Source: Deinococcus aerius
GTDB lineage: Bacteria > Deinococcota > Deinococci > Deinococcales > Deinococcaceae
Direction: 5' to 3'
Assembly (NCBI RefSeq): GCF_002897375.1
Contig: NZ_BFAG01000012.1
Coordinates: 101,844-165,843 of the forward strand
Length of the DNA: 64,000 nucleotides
A program made the position numbers and the translations under genes. Positions within the stretch are counted from its first letter, which is position 1. Every line of letters starts with the position of its first letter. The notes under the pieces were generated by a model. The model made no database searches. It had not been told where the DNA came from and saw only the letters and a list, made by a program, of their open reading frames with translations. This document shows, piece by piece, positions 10,684 through 22,793 of this stretch.

Positions 10684-12027
10684 CTACAGGTCGCCCGCGA
10701 GCCAGCGCACCACGTTCTTGCCCAGGTTCGCGTTGCTCAGGTTCCCCCAGTTCTGGTACTGGCTGGTCGTGCCGTCGCTGAAGGTCCCGTCACTGAAGGT
10801 GCTGGTGTCGCCCCAGGCGGCCACCCGGCCCGCCCCAACGCTGTTCACGCCCAGGTACGTCTTCCCATTGGCCCCCAGAACGCCCGTGCCCGCCAGCACG
10901 TCGATGCTGGTGCCCACGTACACTCCCGCGCTCGCCACGTCGTCCCCGCTGCCCGCCCCGCCCACCACGATGGGGTGACTGCTCGCCGTGGGAGTCGCCG
11001 TATACACCGGATCACTGAAGCTGGAGTTGAAGGAGTGCCGCAGGGCGAAGAGCGTGTCGCTGTCCAGGCTGCGCTGGAGCGAAGTCGTGACGCTCGCGGG
11101 CGTGCTGCCGTCCCAGCCGCCAAAGACCTCCGGGCTGTCCCACCCGTCGTTGTCGCGGTCGGAATCGCGGTGATCGCTGACCATGAAGAGCCCCCCGCCG
11201 CTCTGCACGAAGGTCTGAATGGCCGAGCGCTCGCTGTCCGAGAGCGGGTTCTGCGGCTCGGCGATGACGAGGACCTTGGCCCCGCTCAGCGCGGTGGAGG
11301 TGATCGCCGTCCCCGTCAGCGCCTTCACCGTGTACCCCAGCCCGCGCAGCGCCGCCGCGTAGTCGCTGTAGGCGCCGTCGATGCGCCAGTCGGCGTTTCC
11401 GGCGTCCTCCTTCTTCGTCAGGTCGAACAGCACAGTGTTCCCGGTCGGGGTGGAGGTGCCGCCGTTCGCCGCGCCAGGTGTGGCCGCCTGCACCCGGAAG
11501 TCCGCGCTGTTCGCGTCCGTATCCTGCCCGTCGGGCACGCGGGCGAGGGCGGACCCGGCGCCCGTGGTCGGGGCGGGTAAGCCCTCGCCGCGTCCGGTCG
11601 TCGGCGTGCCGTAGGCGACCGCGTCGATCACGGTGCCGGACCTCAGCAGGCGCAGGCTGGCGCTACCGTTGTTCAGGTCGGCGCCCGAGTTCACCAGCGT
11701 GCGGCCCGGCACGGTCGTGTCCTGCGCCACCACGTAGTACCCGCTCGCCGGGATTGTGCCCGAGAGGGTCAGCGTCCGGTACGCCGTCCCCGCCGTGTCG
11801 TGGGCGGTCAGGGTGTACCCGCTCAGGCTCTTGCCCGCCGGTCCGCGCAACTCGATGAAGGTGCCCGCGTCCGTGCCCGCCGAGTCGTAGTACAGCTCGT
11901 TGATGACGGGTTCCCCGGTCGCGGCGAGCGACCCGAGGGCCGGAGTCTCGGCGCTGGACCGGTCACCGCAGGCCGCGAGCGTGAGCGAGAGGGCGAGCAG
12001 GGCGGGCAGGGTCAGGCGCGGATTCAC
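10684..12027 (-). CDS. Lipoprotein with lamin-tail domain and DUF4350/GATase-like domain
   Basis: 447 residues from GTG at 12025-12027; the longer GTG at 12036 is possible, but CAGAGT lies seven bases before the inner start. The lipobox LTLAACG near residue 20 predicts a lipid-anchored envelope protein. Residues about 40-150 are a lamin-tail-like domain (VINELYYDSAGTDAGTFIEL, then LSGYTLTAHD). A glycine/threonine linker leads to a second domain with VLFDLTKKEDAGNADWRIDG, KVLVIAEPQNPLSDSE and GGGLFMVSDHRDSDRDN, which resembles the glutamine-amidotransferase-like DUF4350 fold that often binds ligands rather than acting as an enzyme. Role unknown. Confidence 0.7.
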   Translation of the reverse strand: MNPRLTLPALLALSLTLAACGDRSSAETPALGSLAATGEPVINELYYDSAGTDAGTFIELRGPAGKSLSGYTLTAHDTAGTAYRTLTLSGTIPASGYYVVAQDTTVPGRTLVNSGADLNNGSASLRLLRSGTVIDAVAYGTPTTGRGEGLPAPTTGAGSALARVPDGQDTDANSADFRVQAATPGAANGGTSTPTGNTVLFDLTKKEDAGNADWRIDGAYSDYAAALRGLGYTVKALTGTAITSTALSGAKVLVIAEPQNPLSDSERSAIQTFVQSGGGLFMVSDHRDSDRDNDGWDSPEVFGGWDGSTPASVTTSLQRSLDSDTLFALRHSFNSSFSDPVYTATPTASSHPIVVGGAGSGDDVASAGVYVGTSIDVLAGTGVLGANGKTYLGVNSVGAGRVAAWGDTSTFSDGTFSDGTTSQYQNWGNLSNANLGKNVVRWLAGDL

Positions 12028-12099
12028 GCGCCCCACTCTGCCGGGCCAAGTGTGATCGGGCGGTCAGGCCCCCACCTTGACCCTCCCTGCCGTGGCCGT

Positions 12100-12105
12100 T
12101 ACCCT
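12100..12105 (+). promoter_or_regulatory. Leaderless -10 box of the pheS leader
   Basis: TACCCT is followed after six bases (GAAGCC) by the ATG of the 19-codon leader peptide at 12112, so transcription of pheS probably begins at or next to that ATG. Confidence 0.6.
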
Positions 12106-12111
12106 GAAGCC

Positions 12112-13560
<1,449 letters not shown>

Positions 13561-13642
13561 TGTATAAGGTCTCCTTACCTATGCGTGAACGGAGCGTCTG
13601 TGCTTAGGCAGTCCGGGAAGGAGTTGAAGTGAACGCTGGAGG

Positions 13643-13693
13643 GGTTGCCAGGCCCGTTCACCCCCTCCCAACCTCCCCCCTCAAGGGGGAGGG
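13643..13693 (-). repeat. REP-like intergenic repeat, left inverted copy at DUF559
   Basis: Starts GGTTGCCAGGCCCGTTCACC and ends with the dyad CCCCCCTCAAGGGGGAGGG. It is the near-perfect reverse complement of 14083-14135; the two copies enclose the DUF559 gene. Confidence 0.8.
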
Positions 13694-13694
13694 G

Positions 13695-14057
13695 TTAAAG
13701 CTCCCCGCGAGCTTCCAGGGTCTGCTGTATTCGTTCCAGGACGCCGCTCAGGTTGTTTCTGATCTCATGGTTCCAGAAGCGCAGCGTCTCGAAGCCGTGT
13801 TCGGCCATGTCCGCGTCCCGTTGTCTGTCCGCCTCGCTGTTCAGATGTTGGCTGCCGTCCAGTTCGATGACGAGGCTTTGCTCGTAACACACGAAGTCGG
13901 CGACGTACCGGCCCATCGGCTCCTGTCGGCGGAAGCTGACTCCCAGCTTCTTACCCCGCAAATGCCGCCACAGCAGTGCTTCTTCCGGCGTCATCCGGCC
14001 CCGCAGCGCACGGGCGACTTCGGTAGACGGGCTCGTCCTCGCTTCCCACTTCACCAC
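13695..14057 (-). CDS. DUF559 endonuclease-domain protein
   Basis: 120 residues, GTG start. LRGRMTPEEALLWRHLRGK, the segment around FRRQEPMGRYVADFVC, then LVIELDGSQH and FWNHEIRNNLSGVLERI are the hallmarks of DUF559, a Vsr/very-short-patch-repair-like nuclease fold; the aspartate of VADFV and the E-x-D of VIELDG are the expected metal ligands and are intact. TAGGCT (complement of 14063-14068) precedes the start by five bases. The gene lies antisense to pheS/pheT, precisely between inverted copies of a repeat (13643-13693 and 14083-14135), so it looks like the cargo of a small mobile unit. An open antisense frame continuing over pheT is a shadow. Confidence 0.85.
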   Translation of the reverse strand: MVKWEARTSPSTEVARALRGRMTPEEALLWRHLRGKKLGVSFRRQEPMGRYVADFVCYEQSLVIELDGSQHLNSEADRQRDADMAEHGFETLRFWNHEIRNNLSGVLERIQQTLEARGEL

Positions 14058-14082
14058 GCCCCAGCCTAGTGCCTTCCTTTCT

Positions 14083-14135
14083 CCCTCCCCCTTGAGGGGG
14101 GAGGGCCGGGGAGGGGGTGAACGGGCCTGGCAACC
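14083..14135 (+). repeat. REP-like intergenic repeat, right inverted copy at DUF559
   Basis: Carries CCCTCCCCCTTGAGGGGGGA and later GAGGGGGTGAACGGGCCTGG, ending CAACC. Together with 13643-13693 it forms about 50-bp inverted repeats 390 bp apart. Confidence 0.8.
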
Positions 14136-14180
14136 CTGAAAACGACGCCCTCTAGCCTCCTCTCTTCTCTGAGGTTTTTC

Positions 14181-16640
<2,460 letters not shown>

Positions 16641-16644
16641 TAAG

Positions 16645-16678
16645 AAGGGGGAGGCCGCACCACCGGGCCTCCCCCCTT
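16645..16678. terminator. Terminator-like hairpin between convergent genes
   Basis: Arms AAGGGGGAGGCC and GGGCCTCCCCCCTT with a short GC-rich loop; A/T runs on both flanks let it serve pheT and the converging lipoprotein gene. Confidence 0.65.
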
Positions 16679-16689
16679 GCCCGCCCCCC

Positions 16690-17904
16690 TTAGCGGAAGA
16701 ACTTCTTCAGCGCGCCAGCGAGGTTCGTCTCGACCAGCTTGCCGTTCTGGACGTAGCGTACGACCACCGCGTCGCCGGGGAGCAGGTCCATGTCGGCGCC
16801 GTCCGCCAGCGGGCCGAAGGCGGTCAGCATGGGCTGCGCGTTGTGCGTCACGCTGGCGCTCAGGTCCCCCGTGACCCGCGCGAAGGGCGAGGGGGTCTTC
16901 AGCTCGGCCCCGCTGATCACCAGATTGTTCAGCTTCCGCAGGCCCAGGCTGGCCTCCACCGCGTCGCCCGGCACGCTGGCGCTCGCCCCGAAGTCGGCGC
17001 GGGTGGGCGTGAAGCTCAGGCTGGCGGGGGTGCAGCGGTTGGCCGTGGTGCCGCGAATGTCCAGGTCGAGCGCCGCCCCGGCGCTGTAGGTGCGCGTGCG
17101 GTAGCTGGCGTTCGCCTTGAGGCTGATGCCGGTGTCGGTCCAGCCATATTGGAGGCCGAGCGAGGCCGGGGGGTTCTGCTCGCGGCCCGCCCAGGCGTTC
17201 AGGGAGAGGGCCTCGGGTCCGGCGGTCCCCAGGCACGCGCCCGGCGTCAGGCTGAATCCCGCGGCGGCGAGCTTCCTGCCCTCCTTGGTAAAGGTCGCGC
17301 TCGCGCGGGTGGGGAGTTCCTGCCGGATGCGGACCATATACGGGCCAGCCTGGGTGTACTCCACCCACACGGTCGCCGCGCCGCCCTCCCGCCAGTTCAC
17401 CGCGAAGGTCGTGCCCTCGGCCAGATTCCTCATCACGTACCCGGTGGTCGGCTCCTTGCTGGAGCTGACATTCCCCGCCGCGTCGAGGGTGTAGGTCCCG
17501 GTGGGCAGGGGGTTTTGCTGGGTCACGGGCGTCGCGGAGGAGTCCAGGGGCCGGATCGTGCCCTGCCGGGTCAGCATCCGCGTCAGGTCGTGCCCCAGGC
17601 CGAGCGGGTTGGTGGAGGCGTTCGGGACGGAGCTGCCCCTCACCCCCATCAACTGGAAGAGGACTTTCAGGTCCGGGTCGAAGTCCGGGCTGGCCGGATT
17701 CAGCATGCTCGCCAGCGTCCCGGAGGCCCGCTCGAGGACGGCGGGCACGTTCTGAAGCTCGGTCGCCTTGCCCACCGTGAGCGCGGGCGGCTGCGTCAGC
17801 GCGTCGGGGTTGGGGGTGACGATCCCATTCTGGGGACCACAGGCCGCGAGCAGCAGGGCGGAGAGGCCGAGAAGCGCGCCACTTCTAACATTCTTTAGAT
17901 TCAC
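16690..17904 (-). CDS. Lipoprotein of unknown function
   Basis: 404 residues with a lipobox (GLSALLLAACG) near residue 20, so probably anchored in the envelope. The rest is beta-rich, with DFDPDLKVLFQLMGVRG, PLPTGTYTLDAAGNV, FAVNWREGGAATVWVEY and two cysteines (GACLG, NRCTP) that may form a disulfide. No enzyme motif recognised; proteins of this type are common and poorly conserved in Deinococcus. The GTG start overlaps the stop of the tandem Nudix gene (GTGA), so the two are translated from one message, an odd pairing for which I have no functional explanation. Confidence 0.75.
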   Translation of the reverse strand: MNLKNVRSGALLGLSALLLAACGPQNGIVTPNPDALTQPPALTVGKATELQNVPAVLERASGTLASMLNPASPDFDPDLKVLFQLMGVRGSSVPNASTNPLGLGHDLTRMLTRQGTIRPLDSSATPVTQQNPLPTGTYTLDAAGNVSSSKEPTTGYVMRNLAEGTTFAVNWREGGAATVWVEYTQAGPYMVRIRQELPTRASATFTKEGRKLAAAGFSLTPGACLGTAGPEALSLNAWAGREQNPPASLGLQYGWTDTGISLKANASYRTRTYSAGAALDLDIRGTTANRCTPASLSFTPTRADFGASASVPGDAVEASLGLRKLNNLVISGAELKTPSPFARVTGDLSASVTHNAQPMLTAFGPLADGADMDLLPGDAVVVRYVQNGKLVETNLAGALKKFFR

Positions 17905-18932
17905 CTCAGCAGTACATCACGTTGTGGGAGAGCTGTCGCGCGAACTTGAGCACGAGGGGAGGCGACGTGGGCCACCATCGCCCGGATGAGCGGGCCGCCC
18001 AACTCGGTTTCGCCCGGCAGGGAGTCCAGGGCAAACCAGGCGGCCCCTGGACTCTCCCCTGCCTGGAGGTGGAGGTCGCCGCCTGTTTCCTGCGCCCGGT
18101 ACAGCACACTCACGTTGTCGATCACGTCCCCGTGGGGATAGGTGAAGCGGTACTCGGCCCCGGCGTACAGGTGCAGCGGCTCCAGCCGGGCGGCAGAGAG
18201 GCCCGTTTCCCCGAAGAGTTCCCGCCGGGCGCACGCTTCAAAGCTTTCACCCGGTTCCAGAACGCCGCCGGGCAGGGTCCAGAGGCCAGTATCCCCACGC
18301 CGCAGGAGAAGCAGGCGCCCCAGCTTGTCCGTGACCAGGATGGCGACAACCGGCACACAAAGGGGGAGGCGCCGCTGTCCCGCCACCCTCCGCAACTCGG
18401 ACAGGTAATTTCCGGGGGGAGGTGGTGGGGGCGTGGGTTCCAGCGGCAAGGGCGGCAGACCCGCGCGTGTACGCAGGACGTTCAGATTCGCGCGGTTGAT
18501 GTTGCCGCTGAGGGTGGGGAGGTCATCCAGCGCGAACCAGTCCAGGGCCAGCGTTTCGCCGCTGTCATCCGGCTGCGCGTCCGCGAGGGCCGAGGCGGGG
18601 AGCGTGCCGTGCGACTGCATTCCCGCGTAATAAATCTCGTGCCCGTTCGGGTAGCGGTGATACATCTCTGGACCGCTGACCAGCCCTTCCTGGGGCGGCA
18701 GCAGCCTGAGGTTAGGGCACCTCAACCCCGTTTCCTCCAGCAGTTCACGCCGGGCCGCCGTCAACACATCCTCGCCCGGCTCCAGGGCTCCCCCCGGCGT
18801 GCCCCACAGCCCGTCGTCCCCCCGCCGTTGGAGGAGAACCCGACCAGATTCGTCCTGCAGGAGAACACTCACGCCGGCGCCAAGGAGGGGGCGGTGGCCC
18901 CACACCTCACGCAGCCGCATCAGTTCGGACAT
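17901..18932 (-). CDS. Tandem Nudix hydrolase, second box degenerate
   Basis: 343 residues. Two Nudix domains are joined by a Pro-rich linker near residue 170 (LPLEPTPPPPPPGN). The first box, GALEPGEDVLTAARRELLEE plus TGL, fits GX5EX7REUXEEXGU fully. The second, GVLEPGESFEACARRELFGE plus TGL, has Gly in place of the first Glu of EE, so the C-terminal domain may be weak or purely binding. Nudix enzymes clean up damaged nucleotides or hydrolyse NDP-X compounds; Deinococcus is rich in them. TAGGGT (complement of 18940-18945) lies seven bases before the ATG; the longer upstream reading is not used. Confidence 0.85.
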   Translation of the reverse strand: MSELMRLREVWGHRPLLGAGVSVLLQDESGRVLLQRRGDDGLWGTPGGALEPGEDVLTAARRELLEETGLRCPNLRLLPPQEGLVSGPEMYHRYPNGHEIYYAGMQSHGTLPASALADAQPDDSGETLALDWFALDDLPTLSGNINRANLNVLRTRAGLPPLPLEPTPPPPPPGNYLSELRRVAGQRRLPLCVPVVAILVTDKLGRLLLLRRGDTGLWTLPGGVLEPGESFEACARRELFGETGLSAARLEPLHLYAGAEYRFTYPHGDVIDNVSVLYRAQETGGDLHLQAGESPGAAWFALDSLPGETELGGPLIRAMVAHVASPRAQVRATALPQRDVLLR

Positions 18933-18972
18933 GCCCCGCACCCTACCCCCTCCCGGCGCGTAGCGTGGGCGC

Positions 18973-20247
18973 ATGACTGGCACCCGCCCCCCGCTCGACG
19001 AAACCCAGCCCACCGATACCGAGTGGAGCTACGAGACCGCCGCCGTCCAGACCGGCATCCCCCGTGGCCTGGGCCAGACGGTCGGCATCCCCATCCACCA
19101 GGCCGCCGCCTTTCAGTTCACCACGCTGGAGGAGGCGCAGGGCGAGTTTCAGCTCAACCAGGGGCTCAGCTACGCCCGGTTGCAAAATCCCACCGTCCGC
19201 GCCCTGGAGGAACGGCTCACGGCGCTGGAGGGCGGCGCGGCGACGGTCGCCCTCGCCAGCGGGCAGGCGGCAACCCTCACGGCGATCCTGGGCGTGTGCC
19301 GGGCGGGGGACCATGTGGTGTCCACCGCCAGCCTCTTCGGGGGCAGCGCGGGCCTGTTGAACAACATCCTGCCCCTGATGGGCATCTCGGCCACCCTGGT
19401 CGAGAACACGCCGCAGGCCATCGGGGCGGCCATGCGCCCGAACACCCGCCTCGTCTGGGCCGAGACCATCGGCAACCCGGCGGGGGACGTGCCCGACCTG
19501 TCGGCGTTGGCAGAGATCGCCCACGCGCGCGGCGCCCTGCTGGGCATCGACAACACCTGGGGCGGCGTGGGCTACCTCTGCCGCCCGCTGGAGCACGGCG
19601 CCGACCTCGTGACCCACTCACTGACGAAGTGGGCGGGCGGCCACGGCAGCGTGATGGGCGGGAGCGTCACCGTGGGCACCGGGCACGACCTCACCCGCAA
19701 CCCCATCTACACCGATGGGGGCAAGAACAGCCTCCTGAACGTGCGGGGGGAGGCGGCCCTGGCCTGGCGGCAGCGCTGGTTCGGCGCCCACCAGCTCGGC
19801 ATGACGCTCGCCCCGCACAACGCCTTCCTGATCGCGCAGGGATTGGAAACCCTCGCCCTGCGCCTGGGCCGCGAGAGTGAGACGGCCCTCGCGCTCGCCA
19901 CCTGGCTGGGGGAGCAGCCGCGGGTGGGGCGCGTCTCCTACCCCGGCTTGCCCGGCAGCGCCCACCACGACCTCGCCCGCCAGTACCTGCGCGGCGGCTT
20001 CGGGGCGGTCCTCACCTTCGAGGTCCCCGACCCCGCCGCGTTCCTGTCCCGCCTGCGGGTCATCCGCATCGCGCCCAACCTGGGCGACACCCGCACCCTC
20101 GTCGTCCACCCCTGGACCACCACGCACGGCCGCCTGCCCGAGGCCGCCCGCCGCGCCGCCGGGGTCACCGACCGGACCATCCGCATGAGCGTCGGGCTGG
20201 AAAGCCCGGAGGACCTGCGGGCCGACCTGGCGGCGGCGCTGGGGTGA
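18973..20247 (+). CDS. metY: O-acetylhomoserine sulfhydrylase / Cys-Met PLP enzyme
   Basis: 424 residues. A cystathionine gamma-synthase-fold PLP enzyme: YARLQNPTVRALEERL near residue 60, the phosphate-binding ALASGQAATLTAI near 95, GIDNTWGGVGYLCRP near 195 and the Schiff-base lysine in VTHSLTKWAGGHGSVMGG near 218. Length and the GIPIHQAAAFQF segment fit the O-acetylhomoserine aminocarboxypropyltransferase group, making homocysteine from O-acetylhomoserine and sulfide; cystathionine enzymes are usually about 380-400 residues. TAGCGT at 18961-18966 with a six-base spacer gives a leaderless ATG. Divergent from the Nudix gene. Confidence 0.85.
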   Translation: MTGTRPPLDETQPTDTEWSYETAAVQTGIPRGLGQTVGIPIHQAAAFQFTTLEEAQGEFQLNQGLSYARLQNPTVRALEERLTALEGGAATVALASGQAATLTAILGVCRAGDHVVSTASLFGGSAGLLNNILPLMGISATLVENTPQAIGAAMRPNTRLVWAETIGNPAGDVPDLSALAEIAHARGALLGIDNTWGGVGYLCRPLEHGADLVTHSLTKWAGGHGSVMGGSVTVGTGHDLTRNPIYTDGGKNSLLNVRGEAALAWRQRWFGAHQLGMTLAPHNAFLIAQGLETLALRLGRESETALALATWLGEQPRVGRVSYPGLPGSAHHDLARQYLRGGFGAVLTFEVPDPAAFLSRLRVIRIAPNLGDTRTLVVHPWTTTHGRLPEAARRAAGVTDRTIRMSVGLESPEDLRADLAAALG

Positions 20248-20250
20248 GGC

Positions 20251-21399
20251 TCAGTTCCCCACGCTGGATTCGCTCCGGGGAATCAGCGTGTAGGGGGTGG
20301 CCCGGGGCGCCAGTTCACCGCTGAGCCGCAGCAGCAGCGCGTGGGCGGGCAGTTGGGCGCTCGCATACCGCAGCCGTTGCGCCGGGTCCGCGAGTCGCCG
20401 GGCGTCCTGCCTCAGGTCCTCCACGTTCCCCGTCAGCCGCAGGTGGAACGTGTCGTACGGGAGGGCGAAGGCCAGGCGCCCGCTCGCGCCAGGCCGGGCG
20501 AGGTCGAAGGCCAGCACGAGGGGGTTGGCCCGCGGGTCCAGGTCGCGGGGCGGCACGTACTGCACCGTGACGAGGGCGTACACGTCCTCCGCTCCGCCCG
20601 GCACCCGCAACGTGTGGTGGCTCGCCAGGTCCACGCCGCTCCAGCGCGCACTGTACGGCGCCCGCAGCCCCAACTCCCGCGCCAGCCCCGTCAGTGCCAG
20701 GCTGTAGAGGTTGTAGGCCTCGACGGGCTGCGCGGGCGTGCCCAGCCGGAGGGTCACGTCCCCCACCTGAAGCTGGGGATTCACCCAGCCCCGCACCCGC
20801 ACGTCCAGCCCGGCGTCCAGCAGCGACTGCGCCAGCGTATTCGCGTCGAGGTACACCTGTCCGCTGCCGTAGTCGCGCACGAGCGAGCGGCTGAGGTACG
20901 GGCCGAGGTTCCCCCCGCCCGTCTCCACCACGACCGGGCCGGGCGCATTGGGGAAGGTCAGGACGGGCCGGGTCGGTGTGCCCGCCACCCCCACCCCCGC
21001 CCCCCGCAACTCGGCCTGGAGGCTCCCGATGTCCAGATACGTGAAGGGCCCGCCGGGCGCGGCATACCTCGGCTGGTAGCCCCGCACCTGCGCCAGTCCG
21101 CGCGACAGGTCGGTCGCGGCGAGGAAAGCCCCGCAGCCCAGCAGGGCGCTCAGCATCGTCGTTCGCGCCACAGTCGGCAGGAGGTAGACGCGGGCCAGGC
21201 CCACGCTCACCCGCTCCGGCTCGCCCAGTTCGTGCAGCGCCTGACGGGTCGCGGCCTCCGGGCTCAGGCCGATCAGGGCCAGTTCCCGGCGCCGGGCGTC
21301 CAGATGCCCGCGCAACTCGGCCTGCACCTCGCGCCGTTTGCGGCCCCACAACCCCTGCGTCGCGCGTCTCAAGTACCGCCGTTCATCCTCGTCCCTCAT
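20251..21399 (-). CDS. Permease-prefix-domain membrane protein
   Basis: 382 residues. Residues 1-55 (YLRRATQGLWGRKRREVQAE through ATRQALHELGEPE) match the permease prefix / DUF1700-like segment that forms a helical hairpin next to PadR genes. One transmembrane segment follows near residues 78-95. The remaining 280 residues are beta-rich and look extracytoplasmic (RPVLTFPNAPGPVVVETGG, VRVRGWVNPQLQVGDVTLRL), with no permease portion. It overlaps the PadR stop by 17 bases, so both are co-transcribed, and the PadR protein probably controls this gene. Molecular role unknown. Confidence 0.7.
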   Translation of the reverse strand: MRDEDERRYLRRATQGLWGRKRREVQAELRGHLDARRRELALIGLSPEAATRQALHELGEPERVSVGLARVYLLPTVARTTMLSALLGCGAFLAATDLSRGLAQVRGYQPRYAAPGGPFTYLDIGSLQAELRGAGVGVAGTPTRPVLTFPNAPGPVVVETGGGNLGPYLSRSLVRDYGSGQVYLDANTLAQSLLDAGLDVRVRGWVNPQLQVGDVTLRLGTPAQPVEAYNLYSLALTGLARELGLRAPYSARWSGVDLASHHTLRVPGGAEDVYALVTVQYVPPRDLDPRANPLVLAFDLARPGASGRLAFALPYDTFHLRLTGNVEDLRQDARRLADPAQRLRYASAQLPAHALLLRLSGELAPRATPYTLIPRSESSVGN

Positions 21400-21721
21400 A
21401 ACGCCTCCCCAGAGCCTGAAGATGGGTGCTGAACGTCCGGAAGTCCTCGCGTTTGCGGGCCAGGAGCCGCTGGCCGTCCTCGGTCAGCCAGTAGTACTTG
21501 ACCGGTGCGCCGCCACGGGGCGCGGGCCGGAACTCGCCCTCCACCGCGCCCGACTGCTCCAGCCGGTGCAGCGCCGGGTACAGGCTGCCCACCCGCAGGT
21601 CGAAATAGCCGTCCGTCTCCACCTGGGCCTGTTTGCTGATCTCCAGGCCGTACATCGGGCCGCCCTCCAGAATCGACAGCAGAATCAGGTCGAGGTGCCC
21701 CTTGAGCAGGTTTGGTTCCAT
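21383..21721 (-). CDS. PadR family transcriptional regulator
   Basis: 112 residues from ATG at 21719-21721, which has AAAGGA seven to eight bases upstream; a GTG two codons earlier is possible. KGHLDLILLSILEGGPMYGL, VGSLYPALHRLEQSGAVEGE and KYYWLTEDGQRLLARK are the PadR winged helix, recognition region and wing. PadR regulators are usually repressors of an adjacent membrane protein gene, and here a permease-prefix protein follows with overlap. The AT-rich DNA just upstream has repeated CCGATA sites that could be the operator (see 21752-21770). Confidence 0.88.
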   Translation of the reverse strand: MEPNLLKGHLDLILLSILEGGPMYGLEISKQAQVETDGYFDLRVGSLYPALHRLEQSGAVEGEFRPAPRGGAPVKYYWLTEDGQRLLARKREDFRTFSTHLQALGRRYEGRG

Positions 21722-21751
21722 ACCCACGTCCTTTGAAAGAAGTCTTGTTTA

Positions 21752-21770
21752 CCGATATCGTTATCCGATA
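21752..21770. promoter_or_regulatory. Possible PadR operator
   Basis: In an AT-rich patch unlike the surroundings, CCGATA occurs at 21752-21757 and 21765-21770 (13-bp spacing), the first inside the palindrome CGATATCG (21753-21760). It lies 31-49 bases before the PadR ATG, in the likely promoter. Confidence 0.4.
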
Positions 21771-21840
21771 GACGTGGGTAGTGTATGACTTGGCCTACAA
21801 AGTTTCGGGGGGATGAAGCTGCCTTCTCGGAAGTGGGTTC

Positions 21841-21888
21841 AAAAGCTCCTCCCCCTTGAGGGGGGAGGCCGGGTGGGGGTAAGCAGGC
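21841..21888 (+). repeat. REP-like repeat copy
   Basis: AAAGCTCCTCCCCCTTGAGG, GGGGAGGCC and GTGGGGGTAAGCAGGC match the family seen at the DUF559 gene. Faces the copy at 21942-22019, about 50 bp apart. Confidence 0.65.
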
Positions 21889-21941
21889 ACGCCCCGCGGC
21901 GCGGCGGGCAGACGAGGCAGTCCACCTTGCAGTCGCCCGAG

Positions 21942-22019
21942 CGGGTCACACGCCCCCTCACCCCGGCCCTCTGCTTCGCAGCTTTGCAAGTCTCCCACGG
22001 GGGGAGAGGGAGCAAAACC
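21942..22019 (-). repeat. REP-like repeat copy, long variant
   Basis: CGCCCCCTCACCCCGGCCCT, then an inserted CTGCTTCGCAGCTTTGCAAG, then the closing arm around GGGGGGAGAGGGAGC. The insert recurs in inverted orientation inside the copy at 50984-51079. Confidence 0.65.
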
Positions 22020-22028
22020 TTTCGCTCG

Positions 22029-22700
22029 TCAGAGCCAGGGCTTCTTGCCCAGCACGTACTGGGTGTAGAAGTCCTCGTCCGATTTGGTGAGGTAGAGGAC
22101 GCCCTCGATCAGCCCCAGAAGGCCGATGGCGCCGCTGAGAAGGGCCGCCAGCGGCACGGTGATGATCAGGCCGAGGCCCAGCGTGATCAGCCCCAGCAGC
22201 AGCGCCAGAATCCACACGCCCACGTTCACCCCGAGCATGATCACGCCCGGTGTGTTCATCCCCAGGTAGAACTTGTGGACGCCCAAGCTGCCCAGCACAA
22301 TCGCCAGCAGACCCGCGATCAGCTTCTTCTGGGGAATGTCGGCGGGCACGTTCGCAGAGGCCATGCTGCGCGGCGGCTCGGGCCAGGCAGGCGGGCGGCT
22401 GGGCAGGGGCGGCGCGGCCTGGGGCTCCCCGACCGGCATGGAAGGGCTTTTCGCCGTGCCACCTGTGGCCCGGGAAACCCAGTCGGCCTCGCCCGCGTGG
22501 GAGCGGGTAGTGGCCGTCACGACCGAGGGGGCGGGCTGGGGACGGGGCTCCTCGGGAATGCGGAGGTCCCCCGTTCCCTCGCTGGCCGGACTGGCAGGCG
22601 TGGGCGACGGCTCGGCGCGCAGCACCTCGTCTACCCAGGACGGCACGCTGGGTTTGGGGTCGGGTTCTTGACCGGGGGTCGGGTCTTCGGGCTTCGTCAT
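22029..22700 (-). CDS. TM2 domain membrane protein
   Basis: 223 residues. The first 120 are Pro/Ser-rich and probably disordered. A TM2 domain follows: KKLIAGLLAIVLGSLGVHKF, YLGMNTPGVIMLGVNVGVWI, then further hydrophobic stretches to YLTKSDEDFYTQYVLGKKPW. The GxHxFYLG core between two helices is the family signature; function is not known for bacterial members. AGGAGG lies nine bases before the ATG. Two REP-like repeats lie directly downstream. Confidence 0.85.
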   Translation of the reverse strand: MTKPEDPTPGQEPDPKPSVPSWVDEVLRAEPSPTPASPASEGTGDLRIPEEPRPQPAPSVVTATTRSHAGEADWVSRATGGTAKSPSMPVGEPQAAPPLPSRPPAWPEPPRSMASANVPADIPQKKLIAGLLAIVLGSLGVHKFYLGMNTPGVIMLGVNVGVWILALLLGLITLGLGLIITVPLAALLSGAIGLLGLIEGVLYLTKSDEDFYTQYVLGKKPWL

Positions 22701-22793
22701 GCCTTGCGCCTCCTGCCGCCCATTACGCGGTCAGGAGGGGAGGGGTTGCGTCCGCCGGAAGGGGGAGGAGGGCCTGAGTCAAGCTGAAGGGGT

